64,000 nt of DNA, taken from JANPLN01 sp043757265 (GTDB lineage Bacteria > Bdellovibrionota > Bdellovibrionia > Bdellovibrionales > JAGQZY01). How positions within the stretch are numbered: position 1 is the stretch's first letter; every line of letters begins with the position of its first letter. Both the position numbers and the translations under genes were made by a program. The notes beneath the pieces are model-generated. The model ran no database searches. It was not told the DNA's origin and saw only the letters and a program-made list of their open reading frames with translations. The stretch covers positions 1-64,000 of the forward strand of contig JAYUQP010000022.1 in assembly GCA_043757265.1 (NCBI GenBank). The letters are read 5' to 3'. Shown piece by piece: positions 1 to 7,224 of the stretch.

Positions 1-1682
1 ACTTCGATGACGGTGGTTGAAACTAGGATATCTATTTCGTGTTTACGGAAAGACTCCATAATTTTATCTTTTTCGTCGGCTTTCATTTTTCCGTGCAGCA
101 ATCCCAATCGATACTTTGGTAACTCAATCTTTAATTTTTCGTATTCGTTGGTGGCTGATTTGAGATCCATTTTTTCGCTCTCTTCGACAAGAGGAAAAAC
201 AATGTACGCTTGGCGCCCTTGATCGAGCTGCTCTTTTAAAAAATCAATCACCTGCGGCCGTTTGCTTTGATAAGTCGCGCGCGTGACGATGGCTTGGCGC
301 CCTTTGGGAAGTTCGTTAATGATAGAAACATCGAGATCGCCGTACACCGTCATCGCTAAGCTGCGTGGAATGGGAGTTGCTGTCATAAGTAAAAAATGCG
401 GCGATAGGCCGCTTTCTTGGCCCTTGCCTTTTAACATACTCCGCTGTTGCACCCCAAAGCGGTGTTGTTCGTCGACAACCACGTAGCCAAGGTTTTGAAA
501 CTCCACGCCGTCTTGAATCAGTGCGTGAGTTCCCACGATGAACTGCGTTTTTCCACAGGCTAGATCCGCGAGTGCTTGCGCTTTGTCTTTGCCTTTCAGC
601 TGGCCGCTTAAAAAACCCACGTTGATGCCCAAGGGTTTTAAAAATTTTTCCGAATTGAGCGCATGCTGTTGCGCGAGGATTTCGGTGGGGGCCATCATCG
701 CAACTTGATAGCCATTGGCAATGGCCGATAGTGCTGTGATAAGCGCGACTATGGTTTTTCCGCTTCCCACATCTCCTTGAACAAGCCGGCTCATTGGGCG
801 CGCGAGCGCCATATCTTTTTGAATTTCTATAATTACTTTTTTTTGCGCGTTCGTCAGTTCGAACGGCAAAGATTTTAAAAATTTGGCCTCGATGGCAGGG
901 TTGCTTAGAATGGGAGGAGCGTTTTCGTCTTGCATGCCTTTTTTTCGCGAAGCCAAAATAAGCTCGAGCATAAAAAACTCGTCAAAAATTAAACGCCGGT
1001 GGTAAGGCGTCTGCCGGTCCAAATAACTTTGCCCCATTCCTGCCTCGGGCACGTGGATGCGGTAAATGGATTCGGCATAGGATGCAAGATTGTATTTTCG
1101 GCGAAGCCACTCTGGATCTTGTTCGACATCGAGGCTTAAGTTTTTTGGAAGCTCTAACGCCGAAAGTCCTGCACGAATGATGGCCTGAAGTTTTTTAGAT
1201 GAAAGACCGTCGGTCTCCGAGTAAATGGGCAAAAGCTCATCTTTTACTTCACGGTCTTCCTCCTCGGTCCATTCGTGCAGCTCGGGGTGGTGAAACTCGA
1301 GTTGGTTGCGGTACAAAATCACCTTGCCCACCACCCGAACTTTTAATCCTGGTTGAAACTTTTCAAAATATCCACGAAAGGGAATTCGAAAAAATTTGCA
1401 GTGAATCGTTCCACTGGAATCGCGAATACTAATGTCGTAAATTTTGCGTCCCGTGCGGCCCATGGGCATGGCCGTGGCTCTTGCGACTTCGGCCTGGAGA
1501 CCAACGAAGTCGCCATCGTTGAGTGAGGCTATGCTACGAGCGGCTCGACGATCCTCGTAGGCTCGCGGATAAAACTCCAAAAGGTCGCGAAGAGTTTCGA
1601 TACCCTTCTTTTTGAGCAGGACCCCTAGCTTGGGCCCCACTCCCTTTACGTACTGAACAGGAGTATCGACACTGAATGCCAT
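1..1682 (-). CDS. recG: ATP-dependent DNA helicase RecG (3' end of gene outside window)
   Basis: The minus strand is open from an ATG at 1680-1682 to the window edge, giving about 560 residues of a protein that is normally near 690. The N-terminal wedge/OB-fold region comes first (start MAFSVDTPVQYVKGVGPKLG, with a helix-hairpin-like motif), followed by the superfamily 2 helicase core: Walker A GDVGSGKT near residue 302 and the DEQHRFG box near residue 410. The TATPIPR motif follows, and the last part visible belongs to the second RecA-like domain. RecG drives branch migration of Holliday junctions and stalled replication forks in the cytoplasm. The gene starts 45 bp from the divergent HD-GYP gene. 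No good ribosome binding site is visible before the ATG. Only the last 130 or so residues are missing. Confidence 0.96.
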   Translation of the reverse strand, partial: MAFSVDTPVQYVKGVGPKLGVLLKKKGIETLRDLLEFYPRAYEDRRAARSIASLNDGDFVGLQAEVARATAMPMGRTGRKIYDISIRDSSGTIHCKFFRIPFRGYFEKFQPGLKVRVVGKVILYRNQLEFHHPELHEWTEEEDREVKDELLPIYSETDGLSSKKLQAIIRAGLSALELPKNLSLDVEQDPEWLRRKYNLASYAESIYRIHVPEAGMGQSYLDRQTPYHRRLIFDEFFMLELILASRKKGMQDENAPPILSNPAIEAKFLKSLPFELTNAQKKVIIEIQKDMALARPMSRLVQGDVGSGKTIVALITALSAIANGYQVAMMAPTEILAQQHALNSEKFLKPLGINVGFLSGQLKGKDKAQALADLACGKTQFIVGTHALIQDGVEFQNLGYVVVDEQHRFGVQQRSMLKGKGQESGLSPHFLLMTATPIPRSLAMTVYGDLDVSIINELPKGRQAIVTRATYQSKRPQVIDFLKEQLDQGRQAYIVFPLVEESEKMDLKSATNEYEKLKIELPKYRLGLLHGKMKADEKDKIMESFRKHEIDILVSTTVIE

Positions 1683-1726
1683 TTTGTTTTTATAGACAGA
1701 TTCATAGAACCTGGCAAACTATTCGA

Positions 1727-2653
1727 GTGGAAAACGATACGTACTTTCAAATACGAGTGGGAACTCTCCTTCCGAACGCAGCTTTGCCGTTTGATCTCTA
1801 TGTGCTCGTAAACAAGAAGTACATTCATTATCTTCCGGCTGGCGGACAAATTTCGCAGGAAAGAGTGTCGAAGCTCAAAGGGTCCGAGCAATTTTTTGTT
1901 CCTCTGCCGCAAAGACAGGCGTTTAAAAACTTCGTATCTGCGTCACTGAATAACGACGGAGTGTCCGTTGCCGAAAAAGCAAAAATCTTGCGCGACACTT
2001 CAATTTCGCTTGTCGAAGAAATTTACGAGAAAAAAGACATTAGCGAAGCTTTAAATGATTCCAAAGAGATTGTTGGACATTTTGTGAAACTTCTCAACGA
2101 ATCTCCGGAAAGCATTGATCATCTGATTCAACTTTCAACGCACGATTTTTACACCTTTAATCACTCGCTAGATGTGAGTGTTTACGCATTAGGAATTGGC
2201 AAACTCGTCGGCTACAGCGACGAGATGCTTGCCGAACTGGGGCGCGGTTCGCTGTTTCATGATATTGGGAAAAAATGGGTAGCTGCCGAAATTATATGCA
2301 AAAAAGGCGCGCTCGACGAGGGCGAATGGGCACAGATGCAAAGACACCCAGAGTACGGCCTGAAGATTTTGAGCGAGTATGATGTTTCGGAAGCTATTAG
2401 AGCGTGCTGCTTTGAACACCACGAAAGCTTTTTAGGAAATGGCTATCCGCAAAGACTCGAGGGGCAGTCGATACATCCCATGGCGCGGATCGTGGCGATT
2501 GCCGACACTTTTGACGCTCTCACAACTCAGCGTTCTTACAACCAGCCCATGACTCCAAAAGATGCGCTTCTTTTTATCACTACCAAAATCAAAGACAAAT
2601 ATGATCCCGACATCCTCAAAGCGCTGAATGATGTTGTCAACAAGCTCGATTAA
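1727..2653 (+). CDS. HD-GYP domain protein, probable cyclic-di-GMP phosphodiesterase
   Basis: About 308 residues. The C-terminal half is an HD-GYP domain: HDIGK (H178, D179 counted from the GTG start), then HPEYG, FEHHE near residue 230 and GNGYP, followed by the usual ADTFDALTTQRSY helix. All metal-ligand positions I can recognise are present, so it is likely active in hydrolysing cyclic di-GMP to pGpG or GMP (family knowledge). The N-terminal 120 residues resemble no named sensor domain that I recognise and lack a membrane segment, so the protein is probably cytoplasmic. The start is uncertain: an in-frame ATG at 1676 would overlap the recG start codon and add 17 residues of unlikely composition. 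I chose GTG at 1727. Confidence 0.85.
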   Translation: MENDTYFQIRVGTLLPNAALPFDLYVLVNKKYIHYLPAGGQISQERVSKLKGSEQFFVPLPQRQAFKNFVSASLNNDGVSVAEKAKILRDTSISLVEEIYEKKDISEALNDSKEIVGHFVKLLNESPESIDHLIQLSTHDFYTFNHSLDVSVYALGIGKLVGYSDEMLAELGRGSLFHDIGKKWVAAEIICKKGALDEGEWAQMQRHPEYGLKILSEYDVSEAIRACCFEHHESFLGNGYPQRLEGQSIHPMARIVAIADTFDALTTQRSYNQPMTPKDALLFITTKIKDKYDPDILKALNDVVNKLD

Positions 2654-2690
2654 TCCTAAATTGTTTGTATAGATATTAAAGGGGAAGTTC

Positions 2691-3194
2691 ATGAACAAAT
2701 GGTATGTGGCTCTGCTGACAGTTTTAATAATTTCTGGATGTTCAACATCGTCTGATGTAGCGACTGGAGACCTTAAAGCTCCATTTTCGGAAAACAAAGC
2801 GCAGATAGAATCGTGTTACGAAAAAGTAGCTAAAAAACAACCAGATTTGGGAAATGGAACTGTTGAGCTGAAGTTCTTAATCAACGACGACGGCAAAGCT
2901 TACAAAACAATCTACCTGAAAAAACGCTCCACGCTGTACAGCAAGTTGCTGAACGCATGTTTGAAAAAAGTTGTTCATTCTTGGCAGTTTCCTACAGGCA
3001 AGTCGCTAGAGGTGATCTATCCATTCAATTTTGAGAAATCGACAGCTAGTTTGGGCGGCGAGTCACAGAAAAGTTCCGGATCTTCGAAGGATGCAGTAGA
3101 GGGAAAATCGTCGGATCTTGACGTAATCGACAATTCGCCGAAAGAGGATGAAACCTCGGGCGATGAAGAAGACGAAACGACTCCCGAAGATTAG
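2691..3194 (+). CDS. Lipoprotein with TonB-C/AgmX-like C-terminal domain
   Basis: A 167-residue exported lipoprotein. The signal peptide (MNKWYVALLTVLIISGC) ends in the lipobox ISGC with Cys17 as the lipidation site. Residues 30-125 resemble the AgmX/PglI C-terminal or TonB-C-like fold: a motif with paired cysteines (ESCYEK, LNACLKKV), a central 'GTVELKFLINDDGKA' strand and a terminal 'WQFPTGKSLEVIYPF' strand. In other bacteria such modules sit at the end of gliding or envelope proteins. The last 40 residues are acidic and low-complexity, rich in Glu, Asp and Ser. A GGGGAAG ribosome binding site lies just before the ATG. It follows the HD-GYP gene by 37 bp and may be co-transcribed. The function is unknown. 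Confidence 0.75.
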   Translation: MNKWYVALLTVLIISGCSTSSDVATGDLKAPFSENKAQIESCYEKVAKKQPDLGNGTVELKFLINDDGKAYKTIYLKKRSTLYSKLLNACLKKVVHSWQFPTGKSLEVIYPFNFEKSTASLGGESQKSSGSSKDAVEGKSSDLDVIDNSPKEDETSGDEEDETTPED

Positions 3195-3306
3195 TCGTTT
3201 TTTTTCTTTGGTATTCGCATACCCGCTCTAATTAGATGCGGGTTCCTATATTAGATATTGATAAACTCATCGTCCGCTTTTATAAAGAGGGTTCCAAGCC
3301 TGTCAT

Positions 3307-3383
3307 GGTGGTCGTAGCTCAGTTGGTAGAGCACTGGATTGTGATTCCAGTTGTCGCGGGTTCAAACCCCGTCGATCACCCCA
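3307..3383 (+). tRNA. tRNA-His (GTG anticodon)
   Basis: A complete cloverleaf is visible. The acceptor stem GTGGTCG (3308-3314) pairs with CGATCAC (3373-3379) through one G-T wobble. The extra G at 3307 (G-1, typical of tRNA-His) faces discriminator C3380. The anticodon arm CTGGA-TTGTGAT-TCCAG reads GTG for histidine, and the T-arm has the TTCAAAC loop. The CCA end is encoded at 3381-3383. Degraded copies of its 3' end occur downstream at 3462-3479 and 5569-5585, and a related tail lies on the minus strand at 4753-4775. Confidence 0.96.
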
Positions 3384-3630
3384 TTAAAATTCAGAATCCG
3401 GGATACGGTTAACGGTAGACTGGATTTCGGATTAGTCCACGATTCCACCAACAGCAGACGAGCCCTTTTGATCATCCCAATTAGAATTTCCCTATACCTG
3501 AATTCAAGTATACCCGTTTACGAGTACACCCGAATTCCTTGTTTTCCGGAATTCTTCGATACTGAATTGGGTATCCTTCAGCGTGATTCGGATGTTGCGC
3601 GAATAGTTATTAAACTCTCTAGATTTCTCT
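3384..3630. other. Non-coding stretch after tRNA-His with a degenerate tRNA-tail copy
   Basis: I see no credible gene here. The stretch is rich in short imperfect palindromes built from GAATTC and GTTTAC/GTTAAC words. At 3441-3479 it contains a module, CCACCAACAGCAGACGAGCC followed by GATCATCCCA, that recurs in altered form at 5550-5585. The GATCATCCCA part resembles the last bases of the upstream tRNA-His (GATCACCCCA). Confidence 0.5.
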
Positions 3631-3635
3631 AAGCG

Positions 3636-3760
3636 GCTGTGATTACCTGCTGCGGACTTTGAGGACGTGAATCCAGTGAGAGTCTGGAACTGTCGTGCAA
3701 CGGTAAGCGGTTTTTAACCGATAAGTCCGATCCCCTCGAACGCTGCATCTCACACGTTAT
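3636..3760 (+). promoter_or_regulatory. Cobalamin (B12) riboswitch
   Basis: The core at 3668-3710 closely follows the cobalamin riboswitch consensus. GAATCCAGTGAGAGTCTGGA forms the hairpin seen in the E. coli btuB leader (there GAATCCAGTGCGAATCTGGA). It is followed by ACTGTCGTGCAACGGTAAGC (btuB: GCTGACGCGCAGCGGTAAGG), then by AAGTCCGATCCCCTC, equivalent to the AGCCCGAAGACCTGC element. The flanking CGGACTT (3653-3659) and AAGTCCG (3723-3729) can pair to close the core. The RNA lies directly before the ATG at 3772. The GAGGAA ribosome binding site at 3761 falls just after it, which suits translational control. The class and ligand form are not resolvable by eye. Confidence 0.85.
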
Positions 3761-3771
3761 GAGGAATCAGA

Positions 3772-4635
3772 ATGCTTTTGCGCTTTTCAATTAAGTTTCT
3801 TGCTCTATCTCTATTTTTTATCTCTTACTTTCAGGTATATGCTGCTACCAACTTACGCTGTGCTGAGATTTTCGATAGCGAGTTCAACCAAGCTGAATTC
3901 GCGAATCGTCAAATCGTCGCGCAAAAGATGAGTCACGAAGTTAGTTTGCTCGCTGATGTCGATCTTGCTAAAAAAGGAATGTTCGGACCGCAGAAACGCG
4001 GTTACGCCATCCTCATCGGCTCAATGGTCGGAAGCGCGGCCCTAACAACTTACCTTGGATCTCATCTCAGTTCCGATCTTCAGTTTTTGTCCATCTTCCT
4101 CGCTCAAGTTTCCACACTGGGAGTCTACGTGGTCGGTGCGCCGATATGGGAGCCAATTTCTTCTCGATTTCGACAAATGGCATTTGGCATTGGTAAAGAT
4201 TCATCGCTGGATACAGTCGGCTTAAATCCGCAGCTCGAAGCGACCTGGCTTCGAACGCAAGAAAACTACAGCCTCAATGCGCAGATGAGCCGTAACATCA
4301 TCAGTCAGTTTATTGTTTCCGTAAAACAAAACTTCTACGAAGCACAACGTGCTTACTCGACAAGTGACAACAATTTTTCGGCGGACCAAGTTGCCGAGGC
4401 TGCATTCCGACTTAGGCTTCTCTTCAAAGAAATCAGCCCCGATGACATCTCGGTTGCGGCTGCTATAAATTCTGCTTTTACGAATCACATTGTAGTTGAT
4501 TCGGTCTTTGTCGAATTGGTTTGGAGCAAGATAGGAAGTCTAGATCCTAACTTTAATTCAGTCGAAAACCGCCAGTACTATCGTGTGGCGCTTCAATCCT
4601 GGTTGAAGTTGCCAGTGAACCAAATTCCCGATTGA
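3772..4635 (+). CDS. Secreted/membrane protein of unknown function, riboswitch-controlled
   Basis: 287 residues, no family recognised. It begins with a signal peptide (hydrophobic LALSLFFISYFQVYAA, likely cleaved after residue 23-25). A Cys (NLRCAEIF) follows soon after, but the context is not a convincing lipobox. Residues 75-125 hold two hydrophobic helices (YAILIGSMVGSAALTTYLG and LSIFLAQVSTLGVYVVGAPIW). The remainder (about 140-287) is helical and soluble-looking. The ATG is 11 bases after a GAGGAA site placed just behind a cobalamin riboswitch, so expression is probably repressed by B12. It could be an envelope protein tied to B12 uptake or to a B12-sparing pathway, but nothing in its sequence shows that. 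No partner gene is adjacent. Confidence 0.7.
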   Translation: MLLRFSIKFLALSLFFISYFQVYAATNLRCAEIFDSEFNQAEFANRQIVAQKMSHEVSLLADVDLAKKGMFGPQKRGYAILIGSMVGSAALTTYLGSHLSSDLQFLSIFLAQVSTLGVYVVGAPIWEPISSRFRQMAFGIGKDSSLDTVGLNPQLEATWLRTQENYSLNAQMSRNIISQFIVSVKQNFYEAQRAYSTSDNNFSADQVAEAAFRLRLLFKEISPDDISVAAAINSAFTNHIVVDSVFVELVWSKIGSLDPNFNSVENRQYYRVALQSWLKLPVNQIPD

Positions 4636-4752
4636 GAACTCGTCTCAGTAGTATTCTCAGTAGTATTCTCAGCTAAATGCCTTGGATTGCGTTTCTGCGT
4701 TCGTGCAAGCACTTCCCGTTTACAAATTGGTTAACATTGTTCGCTTCGCTTA

Positions 4753-4782
4753 TGGGGTGAGTGATGGGGCTCGAACACACGG
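4753..4782 (-). repeat. tRNA-His-like 3' tail remnant, opposite strand
   Basis: Read on the minus strand, the end of this piece is TTCGAGCCCCATCACTCAC followed by CCCA. That is what the T-loop, acceptor 3' strand (CACTCAC), discriminator C and CCA of a tRNA-His would look like. The sequence upstream of it on that strand does not fold into D and anticodon arms, so it is a fragment and not a gene. Its acceptor sequence differs from the intact tRNA-His at 3307, suggesting it came from another genome. Confidence 0.45.
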
Positions 4783-4822
4783 AGTGCAACGATCCAACTT
4801 GCAGTGCAACGATCCAACTTAC
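4783..4822 (+). repeat. 20-bp direct repeat, two copies
   Basis: AGTGCAACGATCCAACTT occurs at 4783-4800 and 4803-4820 with a 20-base period. It is followed by ACAGACAAGCG. A diverged version, AGTGCTAACGACCCAACT then AACAGACGAGCC, occurs in the same orientation at 5541-5570. The alginate lyase remnant therefore sits between related direct repeats. Confidence 0.75.
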
Positions 4823-4886
4823 AGACAAGCGCGGTCGTTCAAGGGACTTTGACCACCTCAATGTGTCCATTTGATATTATGAAAAC

Positions 4887-5486
4887 TTACAGCTCGCAGG
4901 TTCCCACTCCCCAAACAACAGTCATATCGCCTCCGAAGCGGCGATCGGTTAAGCGACCATTGGGACTGTTGGCGCGAGCCGACCTAATATGAGGTACCAA
5001 GTCAGTTCGATTAAAACGCGAGTGCCATATTTCCATCCAGTCTAAATAATAAGGCAAATTAGATATCATAAAACTGGGATTATGAGCCTGCGGAGTGGAG
5101 GTTTTTGTCATGAAAATACTAAAGTCGCCAAACGAACTGGCGACGAAGTTTGCGAGCTGCGAAAGCCCGTTGTTACGATAGTTATAAAGGTTATTTCCGC
5201 GAAGAGTTTGAATTTCGGCTATCATAACCAGAGGCTGTAGAGCAAATTGATGATAAATAAATCCTTGCGAACCTCTATTGAGTTCCGTCAACAAAACTCC
5301 ATCCGCCCGTATGGAGTCTACTCCCAATCTGTATTGGAGGATGCCCCAGTCAGAATATGTGGAGTTGTTAAACAGAGTCCCGTAGAGCATGACTGTCAGT
5401 CCCGCCCAGTACTGATGATTATTCAGGTTTCTTTTCTCAGCGTTTTGCGCGGAAAGTGTTACAAAACGATCCATCTGGAATAACAT
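4887..5486 (-). pseudogene. C-terminal fragment of an alginate lyase (PL5 family, AlgL-like)
   Basis: The 199 open codons match the C-terminal half of PL5 alginate lyases (usually about 350-380 residues). The diagnostic NNHQYW motif is near residue 22. An Arg and Tyr seven residues apart follow (NRGSQGFIYH), equal in spacing to R239/Y246 of the A1-III enzyme, and the family ending RRFGGDMTVVWG is present. The catalytic Asn-His, Arg and Tyr are retained, yet roughly the first 170 residues, including the signal peptide, are absent. The match stops close to an 18-bp tandem repeat at 5502, which looks like the break point. The fragment is probably not expressed. An ancestral full-length enzyme would have been periplasmic or secreted and cleaved polymannuronate by beta-elimination. 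Confidence 0.75.
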
Positions 5487-5501
5487 TTCGATTTGAGATG
5501 A

Positions 5502-5555
5502 GGGAGTGCTAACGACCCAGGGATTGCTAACGACCCAGGGAGTGCTAACGACCCA
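5502..5555 (+). repeat. 18-bp tandem repeat, three copies
   Basis: The unit GGGAGTGCTAACGACCCA is repeated at 5502-5519, 5520-5537 (with GGGATT) and 5538-5555. The array begins 15 bases from the truncated end of the alginate lyase remnant and resembles the 20-bp repeat at 4783-4822. Confidence 0.85.
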
Positions 5556-5568
5556 ACTAACAGACGAG

Positions 5569-5585
5569 CCCCGTCGATCTCCCCA
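5569..5585 (+). repeat. Copy of the tRNA-His 3' end
   Basis: CCCCGTCGATCTCCCCA matches the last 17 bases of the intact tRNA-His (CCCCGTCGATCACCCCA, 3367-3383) except at one position, in the same orientation. This is the arrangement expected of attL/attR sites left by an element that integrated into the tRNA 3' end. The 2.2 kb between the two copies carries no integrase. The rest of the gap (5586-5837) shows no gene. Confidence 0.6.
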
Positions 5586-5837
5586 TTTTCAATAATCCAA
5601 TTCCTGAATCCCTGTTTACCCGTTAACCGGTATACGTAAATTCCTGTAGCCGACCTCGATCAATGACTGAATCCCTGTCGGCAAATACGAAGGGGAGAAA
5701 GTCCACTTTGTTGAACAATTTTTGGGCCCGCATCTGTTCATTTATCATTAGTTTGCCGTACAACTAAATCAGCAATGGATTCTTTTTTGCAAACAAGGCA
5801 GTGTGATTTTATTCAACCGGCATACTACACATAATTC

Positions 5838-7118
5838 ATGGCACTAAAGCGCACTCTTGGCGTTCCGATGCTTACTTTTTACGGGACCGGTCTAATCCTT
5901 GGCGCAGGAATCTATTCCATTATCGGGCGCGCTGCCGGAATTGCAGGTTACAGTCTTTGGCAAGGATTCCTCCTTGCCGGCATTGCAGCGCTTTTTACAG
6001 CTCTGTCGTACGCGGAGCTTGCGGCAATGTATCCCAATGCCGGTGCCGAATATATTTATTTGCGTAAAGCGTTTTCTACCCAACGCTGGCTAGCTGCAAC
6101 GATTGGAATAATTGTGATCTTTGCCGGATGCGCCTCGGCGGCAACTGTAGCTCTGGCCTTTGCGAGCTACTTACAACATTTTATTTTTTTGCCGAGAATT
6201 ATCGTCGCCTATTTGATTTTGATTATTTTTACTGGCGTCAACATTGCTGGCATTGAGCAATCAAGCTGGACAAACGCTATCTTTACCGCAATCGAAGTGT
6301 TTGGCCTGTTCCTTTTTATTTGGCTCGGTTGGCAGCACCCTGATTTTGGTAATGCGCTTTTAACAGTGCCGACGTTTGCCACTGTTTCTAGCGCGGCTCT
6401 CATGATTTTTGCCTTTATCGGCTTTGAAAATATTGTGAGCTTGTCCGAAGAAACAAAGAACCCTGAAAAAAATATTCCTCGTGCCATACTCTTGAGTCTT
6501 TTTATATCGACGCTTTTATATATTCTCGTCGGGCTTGCTGCGGTTGCGCTGATGCCGCCTGAGCAATTGGCTCTGACTGATTCGGCAATTCTCGACGCGT
6601 CGATGAAAAGTTCTAAAAATATCGCCAAATTTTTGGGAGGTATCGCGCTTTTTTCTACGGCCAATACAGTTCTGATAGCTCTGGTCACTGCGAGTCGAAT
6701 CCTCTATGGTGTATCGAAAGATAAATCGTTGCCCACTGTATTTGCGAAAACTCTCAAAAAACAAAAGACGCCCTGGGTAGCAGCGGTTACTTGCATGGTG
6801 TCTTCGGCTTTTTTACTTTTGTTCGGCAGAGTAGAAACTTTGGCAAGCATCGCATCTTTCTCGATCATGATGGTCTTTATCGCGGTGAATATTTCTGTGA
6901 TTCGCTTGCGCTTTACCGAAGCCTGGCGCGTGCGTCCTTTTCGAGTGCCCGTGTCTATCGGAAATGTTCCGTTATTTCCAGCTCTTGGTATAGCCCTGTG
7001 CTTTGCTTTTCTTTTTCACTTTGAGCGACTGGTGTACCTCACAGGGCTGCTGGCATTTGCGTGTTCTGCTGGGATATATTTTTTATTCAAACGCTTCAAA
7101 AGACCACTTAAACAATAG
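5838..7118 (+). CDS. APC-family amino acid permease
   Basis: 426 residues with about 12 hydrophobic membrane segments. It opens with the family hallmark TM1 (FYGTGLILGAGIYSIIGRAAG), whose GxGIY-type unwound segment binds the amino-acid backbone in APC transporters. The YAELAAMYPNAGAEYIYLRKAF stretch after TM2 and the central FAFIGFENIVSLSEETKNPEKNIPRAI motif are typical of APC amino acid/polyamine antiporters. It should sit in the inner membrane and import or exchange an amino acid; the substrate cannot be read from sequence. It stands alone on the plus strand beyond the tRNA-flanked patch and converges on the ATP-grasp gene with a 106-bp gap. Confidence 0.9.
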   Translation: MALKRTLGVPMLTFYGTGLILGAGIYSIIGRAAGIAGYSLWQGFLLAGIAALFTALSYAELAAMYPNAGAEYIYLRKAFSTQRWLAATIGIIVIFAGCASAATVALAFASYLQHFIFLPRIIVAYLILIIFTGVNIAGIEQSSWTNAIFTAIEVFGLFLFIWLGWQHPDFGNALLTVPTFATVSSAALMIFAFIGFENIVSLSEETKNPEKNIPRAILLSLFISTLLYILVGLAAVALMPPEQLALTDSAILDASMKSSKNIAKFLGGIALFSTANTVLIALVTASRILYGVSKDKSLPTVFAKTLKKQKTPWVAAVTCMVSSAFLLLFGRVETLASIASFSIMMVFIAVNISVIRLRFTEAWRVRPFRVPVSIGNVPLFPALGIALCFAFLFHFERLVYLTGLLAFACSAGIYFLFKRFKRPLKQ

Positions 7119-7224
7119 TGTAAATCCTTGGCGAAGCTTCAATTAAAAGTAAAACGAATATCAAATGTTGCAGTGATCCCCCCGGAAGCCCTCGTTAAAC
7201 TCGATATTAAAAGTTTCGTCCAGC

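Larger units (their letters stand above)
4636..4886. other. Gene-free stretch with tandem repeats and a tRNA-His-like tail
   Basis: It holds a 12-bp tandem repeat (TCTCAGTAGTAT, 2.5 copies, 4643-4672). On the minus strand at 4753-4782 is a tRNA-3'-end-like sequence reading GTTCGAGCCCCATCACTCAC then CCCA. A 20-bp direct repeat (AGTGCAACGATCCAACTT plus two variable bases, two copies, 4783-4822) is followed by ACAGACAAGCG. No reading frame here looks coding. Confidence 0.6.

Noticed and set aside
1676..1726. Upstream ATG start for the HD-GYP gene
   Set aside because: The added 17 residues look non-native and would overlap the start of recG; it cannot be excluded.
4753..4840. A second full tRNA gene on the minus strand
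   Set aside because: Only the T-loop and acceptor tail can be recognised; no D or anticodon arm folds from the preceding sequence.
4804..4992. Plus-strand frame of 62 codons
   Set aside because: It crosses the tandem repeat and the end of the alginate lyase remnant; no ribosome binding site.
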